This document shows, piece by piece, positions 1 to 7,279 of a stretch of DNA of 64,000 nucleotides (position 1 is its first letter; each line of letters begins with the position of its first letter). The stretch is taken from contig JAOUEW010000002.1 of assembly GCA_029858505.1 (NCBI GenBank), positions 416,851 to 480,850 on the forward strand. The letters are read 5' to 3'. The notes beneath the pieces are model-generated. The model was not told where the DNA came from, did no database searches, and was given only the letters and a program-made list of their open reading frames with translations. This stretch comes from Deltaproteobacteria bacterium (GTDB lineage Bacteria; SAR324; JACQKK01). The position numbers and the translations under genes were made by a program.

Positions 1-2
1 TG

Positions 3-599
3 CGGATGTACGCCACGCTGAACAAAGGTTACGTGACGGCGGAGGAAAACCACCGCGACCGCATTCCGGATGACGCCATCTACCTGGACAGCGTTCATAC
101 CCCCATCAAGCGGGTGAATTACGAGGTGCAAACCACCCGGGTGGGTCAAAAGACCGACTATGACAAGCTGATTTTTGAAGTGTGGACCAATGGTTCCATC
201 AACCCCCGGGAGGCCCTTTCTTTTGCCGCCAAAATCATGAAGGAGCACTTGATTCCGTTCATCGATTTTGACGAGCAGCAGATTGCCGCGCAACGCAGCC
301 TGGAACGCGCCGAGATGACCCAGGAGTTGAACGAAAACCTGTACAAATCCGTGGCCGAACTGGAACTGTCCGTGCGGTCCATCAATTGCCTGCAAAGCGC
401 CAAAATTGAAACCATCGGCGAATTGGTGCAAAAGACCGAAACGGAAATGCTGAAAACCAAAAATTTCGGTCGGAAATCTCTGAATGAAATTAAAAGTATT
501 TTGAACAACATGGGGCTTTCCTTGGGAATGCGGCTGGATGGTTTTGATCCCAATAACAAACCCGCCCCGGTTCCCCCCCCCACCACTGAAACAACCTGA
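3..599 (+). CDS. rpoA: RNA polymerase alpha subunit, C-terminal part (cut by window edge)
   Basis: The reading frame is open from the left edge, so the Met codon at 6 is internal. About 198 residues remain of a protein that is normally about 330 long: the end of the N-terminal assembly domain ([19 protein letters not shown]), a linker, and the alpha C-terminal domain with [19 protein letters not shown] and the helix-hairpin-helix segment [20 protein letters not shown]. The alphaCTD contacts UP elements and activators. A short Pro/Thr-rich tail ends the protein. rplQ follows after 13 bases, the usual order at the end of the S13-S11-S4-rpoA-L17 operon. Identification is secure; only the N-terminus is missing. 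Confidence 0.97.
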   Translation, partial: RMYATLNKGYVTAEENHRDRIPDDAIYLDSVHTPIKRVNYEVQTTRVGQKTDYDKLIFEVWTNGSINPREALSFAAKIMKEHLIPFIDFDEQQIAAQRSLERAEMTQELNENLYKSVAELELSVRSINCLQSAKIETIGELVQKTETEMLKTKNFGRKSLNEIKSILNNMGLSLGMRLDGFDPNNKPAPVPPPTTETT

Positions 600-612
600 G
601 GGCTGAACGACA

Positions 613-1155
613 ATGCGCCATTTGAAAGACGAAGCGGGGCTGGGGGTATCTCCCTCTCACCGTAAAGCGATGTTGCGGAACATGGTGACCTCCCTGCTGG
701 AAAACGAGCGGATTCAAACCACGGTGGTGCGGGCCAAGGCCTTGCGCCGCGTGGCCGAAAAAATGATTACCCTGGGAAAAAAGGGCGATTTGAACGCCCG
801 CCGCCGGGCCCTGGCCACGGTGAGAAGCAAACCAGCCATGGCCAATCTGTTTGGCGATTTGGCCGAGCGGTTTGCTTCCCGGAAGGGGGGTTACACCCGC
901 ATTCTGAAGGCGGGAAACCGCAAGGGCGACAACGCCCAACTGGCCTACGTGGTGCTGGTGGACGGCCCCCGGGACCCCATGACGGATAAAACCGTGGAGC
1001 CAAAAAAAGAAACCAAGGCCAAAGCCAGCAAGCCTCAGCCCGGGAAAAAAGACCAGAAAGAGAAGAAAGAAAAAAAAGCCCCCGCCGCCAAGGCTTCGGC
1101 CAAAGACGCGGGTGACAAAAAGAAAAGCAGCAAACCGAAAGCCAAGGCCAAGTAA
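613..1155 (+). CDS. rplQ: 50S ribosomal protein L17 with a long basic C-terminal tail
   Basis: Residues 1 to about 120 are a standard L17: it opens MRHLKDEAGLGVSPSHRKAM and contains LLENERIQTTVVRAKALR and the late GGYTRILKAGNRKGDNA motif. L17 binds 23S rRNA near the exit tunnel. Bacterial L17 is usually about 115-130 residues; here a further ~55 residues, almost all Lys, Ala, Glu, Ser and Pro, are added and are probably disordered and rRNA-binding. The gene sits directly behind rpoA and ahead of a strong terminator, so it closes the operon. Confidence 0.97.
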   Translation: MRHLKDEAGLGVSPSHRKAMLRNMVTSLLENERIQTTVVRAKALRRVAEKMITLGKKGDLNARRRALATVRSKPAMANLFGDLAERFASRKGGYTRILKAGNRKGDNAQLAYVVLVDGPRDPMTDKTVEPKKETKAKASKPQPGKKDQKEKKEKKAPAAKASAKDAGDKKKSSKPKAKAK

Positions 1156-1186
1156 GGCTACGGTAGAGATAAAAATAAAGGGTTGA

Positions 1187-1220
1187 AAAACCTCTCCCCC
1201 AAAGGGAGAGGTTTTTTTTT
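1187..1220 (+). terminator. Rho-independent terminator of the rpoA-rplQ operon
   Basis: An 8-bp stem (CCTCTCCC at 1191-1198 with GGGAGAGG at 1204-1211) is preceded by an A run and followed by nine T residues. It lies 32 bases after the rplQ stop and just before the 3' end of the opposite-strand HD gene. Confidence 0.92.
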
Positions 1221-1222
1221 GC

Positions 1223-2548
1223 CTAGGAAGGGACGGGAAGATGGTCGAGAATGGGGCGAATGAGGGACTCGGCTTTGGCTAGGTTTTCCTGGTCGCAGTG
1301 AATGTGGTCGATGCGGAAGGTGTGATTGTAATGCTGTAACAATTGAGAGGCCCTAGACAACGGATGGAGCAGGGTGCGGTTGAGCACCTGCTCCTCCACA
1401 TACAAGTATCCCATGGCGGGGTCTTGCTCCCCCAAGCTAGACAACCGGCGCTCTTCGGTAAGACGTAAAAAAGGGATGTTCGCGGCCTCTAGGGCGTGGA
1501 GCATGGCTTGCCGAGCGGCCTCGGGATGGTGGGCATCCAGCCGGATCAGCCGCGGCATGGTGACCCGCCGCACAATTTTACCGGCCCAGGGTTTTTGCCG
1601 GGCTTGAAACAACAAGTGCCCCACGGTGTCTTCCCTGGCGGCCAGCAGCCCCTCCATGCCTTCCAGGGGGAAGGAAATTTCTTTCGTTTCCACCGCCCTA
1701 CGGAGGTAATGGTCGAAGGGCAGAATGGTTTTGTGAAAATACACCTGCATGGCCATGTGAAACCGGGCCATTAAAAAATTTTCGTAGGCATATACCGAGC
1801 TTTGCCGCAGGGTCATCACCAGCCGGTCGCCCAGCACGGCGGCCCCCATGCCTTGAATCAGCCGGTCCAAGTCGAACAGCCCATAACTCACCCCCGCATA
1901 ATGAGAATCCCTCCGCAGGTAATCCATGCGGTCGGCGTCGATCTCTCCGCTCACAATCCCCCTCAACAGCGGGTGAATGGCCGGCACCCCCGGCCGCCCG
2001 GTTAACCGGGGGCTGGGAATCACCTCTTGGTGAATCAACGAGGAGGCGTCCTGGGCCTCTTCCATGCTCAACAAAGCCGGGGTTTCAGTGGCCAAGCGGT
2101 AAACCGCGGCCACCGAGTAATCTTCGTGGTTGGCTTGCCCCTGGATATACCCGGGGGGAAACCATTGGGGGGGAAGACCAACCTGATGTTTGAGGGGCAA
2201 CAGGGGTTCAAAGGCATGGGAAAAAGGGAAATGCCCGGCATCGTGCAGCAACCCGGCCACCCGCACCACTTGGCGAAACTCGGCCAATTCCGCCGGTGTG
2301 TACATGTCGGCCAAGGGAGAACGGGCCGCGATTTGGTCGAATACCTTTCCCGCCAAGTGCATCACCCCCAGGGCGTGGGTAAAGCGGCTGTGGGTCGCCC
2401 CTGGATACACCAAGCTGGCAAACCCCAACTGGCTAATAGAACGCAGCCGTTGAACCAGGGGGTGGTCCATCAGGGCCCGCTCCCTGGGCTGAAACGGAAT
2501 GGTGCCATGGAGGGGGCAACGAACTTCGTAGGGGGTGGAGGGGGTCAT
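1223..2548 (-). CDS. HD-domain phosphohydrolase (dGTPase-like, COG1078 type)
   Basis: About 441 residues from the ATG at 2548; an ATG at 2611 would add 21 residues that do not look family-like. The N-terminus resembles the family (CPLHGTIPF, ALMDHPLVQRLRSISQLG). The metal-binding HD signature is present: H in SRFTHALGVMHLA, HD in LLHDAGHFPFSH, and the later D in EIDADRMDYLRRDS. Such proteins hydrolyse (d)NTPs or related nucleotides with divalent metals; the true substrate here is unknown. It is a lone minus-strand gene, convergent with rplQ. Confidence 0.85.
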   Translation of the reverse strand: MTPSTPYEVRCPLHGTIPFQPRERALMDHPLVQRLRSISQLGFASLVYPGATHSRFTHALGVMHLAGKVFDQIAARSPLADMYTPAELAEFRQVVRVAGLLHDAGHFPFSHAFEPLLPLKHQVGLPPQWFPPGYIQGQANHEDYSVAAVYRLATETPALLSMEEAQDASSLIHQEVIPSPRLTGRPGVPAIHPLLRGIVSGEIDADRMDYLRRDSHYAGVSYGLFDLDRLIQGMGAAVLGDRLVMTLRQSSVYAYENFLMARFHMAMQVYFHKTILPFDHYLRRAVETKEISFPLEGMEGLLAAREDTVGHLLFQARQKPWAGKIVRRVTMPRLIRLDAHHPEAARQAMLHALEAANIPFLRLTEERRLSSLGEQDPAMGYLYVEEQVLNRTLLHPLSRASQLLQHYNHTFRIDHIHCDQENLAKAESLIRPILDHLPVPS

Positions 2549-2732
2549 AACCAAGGTTTCAGGGGCTGGAAGGGTAAAAGTCGTGAAACGACAGGATCGG
2601 TGAAAAATCATTGTCTACGGCGTGCTTTTTTGGTAAGTATAACCAGAAGCTGGCGCGAGGCAAGAAAACAATTATTCCCGCCATCCGGCTGTTTTCCGGG
2701 CAGGCAAGACCACACGATCCAGGAGAAATTCC

Positions 2733-3056
2733 ATGAGCGTTGTCCTTCACAATGTCCATAAAGACGTTAAAAATCAGGGTCGGTTCAGCCCTTCCACGGG
2801 CCGTTATGTTCCCATGGGCGGCGGTTCCCGCAGCAAGCTGCCCGTCCACAACAATGACATTCGCCGCTATCTGGGTTTTGTGGGCATGGATGATTCTCTG
2901 ACGGAGTCTCTGTTTACCATGGCGGCTCTGTACCAGCACTTGGGTGGCAAACCCACCATTCCTCCCGGCCCGGGGGGCGAACTGACCAAGCTGATGCTGT
3001 CGGATACGATTTGGTCTGGTGCAGACGAAGGTGAAGACGCGGTGGAAGGGGAGTAA
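2733..3056 (+). CDS. Unknown 107-aa protein
   Basis: I do not recognise a family. The ATG has a good ribosome-binding site (AGGAGAAA, 5 bases upstream) and the gene is followed by a strong hairpin, so it looks like a real single-gene unit. The protein is soluble, with a Gly/Pro-rich first half (GRFSPSTGRYVPMGGGSRSK), a central helical stretch (DDSLTESLFTMAALYQHLGG) and an acidic tail (GADEGEDAVEGE). There are no Cys residues, transmembrane segments or signal peptide. It is transcribed away from the HD gene. Confidence 0.6.
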   Translation: MSVVLHNVHKDVKNQGRFSPSTGRYVPMGGGSRSKLPVHNNDIRRYLGFVGMDDSLTESLFTMAALYQHLGGKPTIPPGPGGELTKLMLSDTIWSGADEGEDAVEGE

Positions 3057-3117
3057 GGAGAGTTTCCCCGGTGGATATTGTTTAGGTTGAATGGTTGAAT
3101 ACAACACATCAAAACCC

Positions 3118-3152
3118 AACGCCCGGTGAGTGATCGCCGGGCGTTGTTGTTT
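3118..3152. terminator. Bidirectional terminator hairpin
   Basis: A perfect 9-bp stem AACGCCCGG (3118-3126) with CCGGGCGTT (3137-3145) is followed by GTTGTTT on the plus side. It lies between the 107-aa gene and the end of the opposite-strand outer-membrane gene, so it can serve both. Confidence 0.8.
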
Positions 3153-3170
3153 GTGAAGTCTGAATCGAAT

Positions 3171-3782
3171 TTAAAACATGTAGGTCAACGCCAATCCGGC
3201 ACCGCTACCATTGTAGGTAGAACCGGCTTTGGTATAGTTCAAGGCGAAAATTCGAAGACCTACCAACAAGAGGCCGGAAGTACCATCGCTCGTGATAAAA
3301 TCTCCCTCTAGAAGAAGGCCGGGAGCGTTATTGAAGGTGGTGGATCCTGAGATCAAAGAACCACTGGCAGAAAGCACGGGAGAAATGTGGTAGGTCAGAC
3401 CACCTCCTAACCGGTAACCGTCCCCCCGGTAGAAAAACAGAACATCCAAGGGGTAGCGGGTAAAGTCAAAACTTTGATTGGTGGCGGTGATTGAATTGTT
3501 TTTCCAGGAGATAGAAATTTGGGTTTCAAAGTCCTTGCTGTCGTTCAGCATGGATACTCCACCCCCCAAGGAAATTTGCCCCCCCGCAGACATGGACTCA
3601 CTTCTTCCGGTGGAATATGTGATGGACGCCAATGAATCACCTCCTTCGTCTATATTCATAAACAAAAGACCCCGCGTTTCCCCAGCCACGACAAAAGACG
3701 GAAGACTTATGCAGGAGACCATGAGCAGTGCATAAACCCAGGCCCATCTTGTAATTCTTTTTGACGTTCGATGTGAATTCAT
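3171..3782 (-). CDS. Secreted, probable outer-membrane beta-barrel protein
   Basis: About 203 residues from the ATG at 3782, which has GGAAGGGA 5 bases upstream; a longer reading to 3836 lacks this. A Sec signal is clear: basic RTSKRITR, hydrophobic VYALLMVSCISLPSFVVAG. The mature part has alternating polar/hydrophobic strands, Gly/Ser/Tyr-rich (AGGQISLGGGVSML, LGGGLTYHISPVLSASGSLI) and ends in aromatic LALTYMF, a terminal Phe as in many outer-membrane barrels. No family is assigned. It lies downstream of FTR1 on the same strand with a 144-base gap, so a link to metal uptake is possible but unproven. Confidence 0.65.
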   Translation of the reverse strand: MNSHRTSKRITRWAWVYALLMVSCISLPSFVVAGETRGLLFMNIDEGGDSLASITYSTGRSESMSAGGQISLGGGVSMLNDSKDFETQISISWKNNSITATNQSFDFTRYPLDVLFFYRGDGYRLGGGLTYHISPVLSASGSLISGSTTFNNAPGLLLEGDFITSDGTSGLLLVGLRIFALNYTKAGSTYNGSGAGLALTYMF

Positions 3783-3926
3783 GATTTCCCTTCCAGGTTG
3801 GTTAACAGAGGACAGTCGTTCAGAAGCGCAACGCAAAGTGCGAAGCTACTCTTATTCCTTAGGTAAAGAAAAATAGAAAAAGTAAATAAAAAGACACAGG
3901 AGCGGAGGATAAGGGGGATAAAAATG

Positions 3927-4742
3927 TTATCGCATAGCCTCCTGGGGGCGGTTGGCCCACCAGGTGAGAAGAAACAGAATGGAGAAGGTGGCCAGATAAA
4001 ACACCACCTGAATGCCAGCGGGTTGTTCCATATAGCCCAGCAGAATGCGCAGAATTTGCCCAGGAATGGTGGCTTCAGGCAGCCACCTGGAGGAATCCCA
4101 CCAGGATTCTCCCAGGGAAGGCAGGTACCCAGCCATGAGCAGCTGCCCCGCCCCCTGGGCGGCCAGCCCAGAGGCCAGCGCCACAATAAGCCAGCTGGTG
4201 ATGACAAACACCCGCCGCCCCAGCCGCATCAAGCCAAAATACACGGCCATACTTAGCGCAACCCCCAGCCCCATGCCCAATAAACCGCCCACCAGCATAA
4301 GGGTGGAATTTTGTTCGCCTCCCGCCAGAATACCGTACAGGAACAACACCATTTCACCCCCCTCGCGCATCACGGCGGCCCAAACCACCAGGGTTAACCA
4401 GTACAGGGGGCGGGCTCCCCGTTCAACCTCGTGGCCAACTTGGTTCATCTGGGCAGACCATTGGCGGCCGTGCCGACCCATCCACAGGTTATGCCAGCCC
4501 AGCATGGCCACGGCCAGAAACAATACCCCCGCCTGAAAGGCTGCCTGGCCATTGCCCTGAAACAAATCCGACAGGCTTTCCCAGAACCACGCCAGAATGA
4601 CAGACCCGGCGGCCCCCAACGACGCCCCCAGCCAAACCCACCGCCCACGCCCGGTAACATGTCGAGAGGCCGCCAGCACAATGCCCACAATGAGCCCGGC
4701 TTCCATAAACTCTCGGAACACAATGATTAAAGTGCTGACCAT
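3927..4742 (-). CDS. FTR1-family high-affinity iron permease
   Basis: 271 residues with about seven hydrophobic segments. Two REXXE motifs typical of FTR1/EfeU are visible: REFME near residue 10 (IVFREFMEAGLIVGIV) and REGGE near residue 120 (AAVMREGGEMVLFLYGI). These Glu residues bind ferric iron during transport through the inner membrane. Neighbouring EfeO/EfeB or copper oxidase partners are absent. A sigma-70 promoter with an overlapping dyad lies 68-97 bases upstream, consistent with iron-dependent repression (inferred). A His/Lys-poor C-terminus ends in WANRPQEAMR. Confidence 0.88.
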   Translation of the reverse strand: MVSTLIIVFREFMEAGLIVGIVLAASRHVTGRGRWVWLGASLGAAGSVILAWFWESLSDLFQGNGQAAFQAGVLFLAVAMLGWHNLWMGRHGRQWSAQMNQVGHEVERGARPLYWLTLVVWAAVMREGGEMVLFLYGILAGGEQNSTLMLVGGLLGMGLGVALSMAVYFGLMRLGRRVFVITSWLIVALASGLAAQGAGQLLMAGYLPSLGESWWDSSRWLPEATIPGQILRILLGYMEQPAGIQVVFYLATFSILFLLTWWANRPQEAMR

Positions 4743-4793
4743 GGACCCTTTGGGTTCAGAAGATTGTTAGGCGAAAAAGCATATTCAAACTAG

Positions 4794-4839
4794 ATTGAGA
4801 CTTAATCTCAATATAATGGTTTTGGTGGGGTAAAGTCAA
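4794..4839 (-). promoter_or_regulatory. Sigma-70 promoter with overlapping operator dyad for FTR1
   Basis: Read on the minus strand, TTGACT (4834-4839) and TATATT (4810-4815) are separated by 18 bases, a near-consensus promoter. Directly over the -10 and the likely start lies the imperfect palindrome TTGAGATTAAGTCTCAA (4795-4811; one mismatched pair). The spacing and position fit a repressor site, most simply a Fur-type regulator, but the bases do not match the classical Fur box closely. Confidence 0.65.
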
Positions 4840-4863
4840 TCCCTGAAAATAGAGTGATATATT

Positions 4864-4915
4864 GAGACCTATGCGTAACCAGGGATTTTGATGGGAAAAG
4901 GCGAAGGGTTGGGAG
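4864..4915 (+). repeat. Decayed copy of the GAGACC-TIR element (R1)
   Basis: The left end GAGACCTATGCGTAACC (4864-4880) and the following GGGATTTTG...GGGAAAAGG match the element family listed at 6683 and 7202. The right inverted repeat is no longer recognisable. It lies in the 311-base gap between the J-domain gene and FTR1, just upstream of the FTR1 promoter. Confidence 0.5.
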
Positions 4916-5053
4916 AAGCCATCCATCAAATCCACCCCTGAATAGAAAAAAAGTGAGGCAAAAGCGTTTGCATTTTGGCCGCGTTGGACAGCGCTTTCCC
5001 CTAGAGTGAAGGGGCAGGGGGAAAACGGCTGATCGGAATTTACTTATGGGGAC

Positions 5054-6046
5054 TTAGATATTTTCTTCCAGGCGGGCGCGCAGCCATTGTTCGGCCAAGT
5101 CTCGGCAGGTGGCCAAATGTTGGAAGTCCTCGTGGCTTCCCCCCAGGTCGGGGTGGGCTTTTTTAGAGAGTGCCCGGTAGGCCGTTTGAACCGACTGCAG
5201 GGTGGCATCGTTTGGCAACAGCCCCAAATGGGCCAGGGCGACCTGAACATCCGGCGCGGGAAGCCCCGCTTGGTCCAGGGTGAACTTTCCGTATTCAAAC
5301 ACATGAGAACGTCGGCGGTCTTCTCCCAACCAACGGTGCAGCAATTGCTCTAGGGCGGTTTGGAACTGCTGAAGAGGTTTGGCGAGTTTTATTTTCAGGT
5401 GGGGCCCCCAGGTGGCCAGCACGGGGTGGTCTGGGTTGGGCAGGGTAATGGTGATGCGCCCCTCATCCAGCAGGGCTTCTTCCAAAAATTGAACCAGTTC
5501 TGCCCCCCTGCGCTGGCGGTAGGAATCTCCTTCAATATCGGCTCTCACCGAACGGAGTACCCGAGCCCACAGGGTGCGGCGGGCTTTCCACATGGCCAAG
5601 TCAAAGGGATAGCGCTTGAAAAAGTTCCGCCATTCGCCAGCAATTTCTTCGTCTTCCAGGGAAAGGGTTTGTTGAACCATTTCCTGGGCCATCCGTTCCC
5701 CAATATAGATGGCATTTCCAGCGGTAAAGAAATGCCCTTGGGCCATCAATATGGCTACATTGCAGCCAAAGGCCCGCTGGAAACATTCCACCAGGGTGTC
5801 GTCGTCAATGGGCTGCTGGGAAGCCTGGGGGGGGTGCGTCAGGTTGGCCATGGCCCCCGGTGCCGGGGTGAGAGAACCATGACGAGACAGCAAGGGAATC
5901 CGGTGGTGCAGCCCCCCATACAGTTGGGCCACGGGGAACCCGGCACTTTCCAAGGTGGCCAAACTTCTGGCTTGATCGCCCAGTTTGTTGAGCAGGCTCA
6001 ACACCCAGGCATCTCCCCATTTGGTTTCCTTTGCGGTGGTTTCCAT
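5054..6046 (-). CDS. Protein with a C-terminal J-domain
   Basis: 330 residues. The last ~65 residues form a J-domain: LGLLPNDATLQSVQTAYRAL leads into KKAHPDLGG with the diagnostic HPD tripeptide, then EDFQHLATCRDLAEQWLRA. J-domains stimulate the ATPase of DnaK. The first ~260 residues match nothing I recognise; they include a helical segment with WRNFFKRYPFDLAMWKARR and a basic FDL...RRTLWARVLRSVRADIEGD region. No Zn-finger or G/F region is present, so this is a specialised J-protein, not DnaJ itself. The gene stands alone between divergent/convergent neighbours. Confidence 0.75.
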   Translation of the reverse strand: METTAKETKWGDAWVLSLLNKLGDQARSLATLESAGFPVAQLYGGLHHRIPLLSRHGSLTPAPGAMANLTHPPQASQQPIDDDTLVECFQRAFGCNVAILMAQGHFFTAGNAIYIGERMAQEMVQQTLSLEDEEIAGEWRNFFKRYPFDLAMWKARRTLWARVLRSVRADIEGDSYRQRRGAELVQFLEEALLDEGRITITLPNPDHPVLATWGPHLKIKLAKPLQQFQTALEQLLHRWLGEDRRRSHVFEYGKFTLDQAGLPAPDVQVALAHLGLLPNDATLQSVQTAYRALSKKAHPDLGGSHEDFQHLATCRDLAEQWLRARLEENI

Positions 6047-6302
6047 GATGCTGCCGTGGTCTATTTTTTATAGGGTTCAATCGGGGCACAGGAAATATCC
6101 ACCGCCATGGTTGGGTGCTCAATGGCGCCCCTGCCTTTAAAGACTATCATGATTTTACCGGGGTTTCTAAAAATTGTCATGAATAACGGCTTAGCCTTGA
6201 CATCCCACTTGTTTTTTGAACATATAAAACCCATCGACCTTTTGGTTCCCAGGGAACCCAAGGTCACCCAACCGAACCTAAAACACCCATAGGATGAATC
6301 CC

Positions 6303-6416
6303 ATGAGTTTTACCCTTATGTTTGTCGCGGTGACCTACTTTTTGGTGGCGGCCGCGGCCTCTTATTATATTACCCTGAAATCCCTCGGGAAACTCCCTAA
6401 GTGGTTAGAAAAGTAA
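6303..6416 (+). CDS. 37-aa single-span membrane peptide
   Basis: The ATG follows AGGATGAATCCC, a fair ribosome-binding site. The product is MSFTLMFVAVTYFLVAAAAS plus YYITLKSLGKLPKWLEK: one hydrophobic helix (residues 3-22) and a short basic amphipathic tail. No family is recognised. It is followed after 62 bases by a second small membrane protein on the same strand, so the two may be a unit. Confidence 0.5.
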   Translation: MSFTLMFVAVTYFLVAAAASYYITLKSLGKLPKWLEK

Positions 6417-6478
6417 ACCCGTTTCCCTGGCCATCCTGCTTCAGGGAGGGCCGAATCCTTCATTTTGAGACAAAGAAC

Positions 6479-6634
6479 ATGGATACCTTTCTCGAAGTTA
6501 TTTTTATGGGTTTTATTTACACTTGGCTGTTAATTATTGCCACCATTCCTAACGTGTTCATGGGTGGCTTGACCAACGCGGTGGTGGCCACCGTGTTGAC
6601 CTACTTTAAGAAAGACAGCCCCCAGGGATTCTAA
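6479..6634 (+). CDS. 51-aa small membrane protein
   Basis: The frame is open further upstream, but the ATG at 6479 starts directly ahead of the hydrophobic part (MDTFLEVIFMGFIYTWLLII). A long hydrophobic N-terminal half is followed by a Gly/Asn break (PNVFMGGLTNAVVA) and a second hydrophobic stretch before the charged end TYFKKDSPQGF. One or two membrane spans are likely. No family is recognised. It pairs with the 37-aa gene just upstream. Confidence 0.5.
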   Translation: MDTFLEVIFMGFIYTWLLIIATIPNVFMGGLTNAVVATVLTYFKKDSPQGF

Positions 6635-6682
6635 GGGTAAGTGCGCTTTCGCGGAAGGAAAGCGCGCCAGAAAGGATGATAT

Positions 6683-6760
6683 GTGACCTTTGCACAACCC
6701 AGATTTTTGCCGTGAGAAGGGGGCAGGGGGATGGGTAAAAATAGGTTGTGCAGAGGTCTC
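6683..6760 (+). repeat. GAGACC-TIR element, short form (R2)
   Basis: 78 bp with terminal inverted repeats GTGACCTTTGCACAACC (left) and GGTTGTGCAGAGGTCTC (right). The inside carries TTTTTGCCGTGAGAAGGGGG and GGGGGATGGG. It is flanked on both sides by the perfect 5-bp duplication GATAT (6678-6682 and 6761-6765), direct evidence of a past transposition. No coding capacity. Confidence 0.88.
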
Positions 6761-6829
6761 GATATGGCTTTTAGCCGCGCTGAAGGGCGCGGCTATTTTT
6801 TTTCCCGAATCCTCAGGGCCCTGGGTGTT

Positions 6830-7117
6830 TCAGACCTTCCGTGATTTGGATTTGGTTTTAGAACCAGTTTTGTTGGAAGCCTTTCTAGATCCCTTTGGTT
6901 TGTCTACTGGGCCTGGATTTTCTTGTGGCGGAAGCAATGCTTCATCCAGCGGATGAGGATCCCGCCTGGGGGGAATGGGCAGACTAAAAGCAGTCCAAAG
7001 GGTGACCCCCATGGCTGCCACCAAGAAAAAGTTTTGTAGCGGGTTGTTTTCCAGCAGGGATGAACCAACCAACAGACCGACCACCAGCAAAAATCCGGGA
7101 AGCAACGGCATTTTCAT
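6830..7117 (-). CDS. 95-aa membrane protein with basic C-terminal tail
   Basis: The ATG has AAAAGGAATC directly upstream. Two hydrophobic segments (LLPGFLLVVGLLVGS, residues 4-20, and FFLVAAMGVTLWTAFSL, residues 30-46) precede a Pro-rich linker and a strongly basic tail (KPKGSRKASNKTGSKTKSKS). The layout suggests a small inner-membrane protein with a cytoplasmic nucleic-acid- or lipid-binding tail; no family is recognised. It is bracketed by two oppositely oriented copies of the GAGACC-TIR element. Confidence 0.6.
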   Translation of the reverse strand: MKMPLLPGFLLVVGLLVGSSLLENNPLQNFFLVAAMGVTLWTAFSLPIPPRRDPHPLDEALLPPQENPGPVDKPKGSRKASNKTGSKTKSKSRKV

Positions 7118-7201
7118 GATTCCTTTTGGATGGAAAGTGGGGAAACAGGAGAATTGGGGCGTGAAGAGGTGGAACAGATAAACCTAGAAAAAAAATGACC
7201 T

Positions 7202-7279
7202 GAGACCTTTGCATAACTGATTTCCCCCATCCTCCTGCCCCCTTTTCACGGCAAAAACCCCGGATTATGCAGAGGTCTC
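7202..7279 (-). repeat. GAGACC-TIR element, short form (R3), overlapping comF
   Basis: 78 bp with ends GAGACCTTTGCATAAC and TTATGCAGAGGTCTC. Its inside is the reverse complement of R2 (CCCCATCCTCCTGCCCCC, CACGGCAAAAACC), so R2 and R3 face opposite ways. No target duplication is visible (flanks GACCT and AACCG). Its right end supplies the last codons and stop of comF. Confidence 0.85.
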
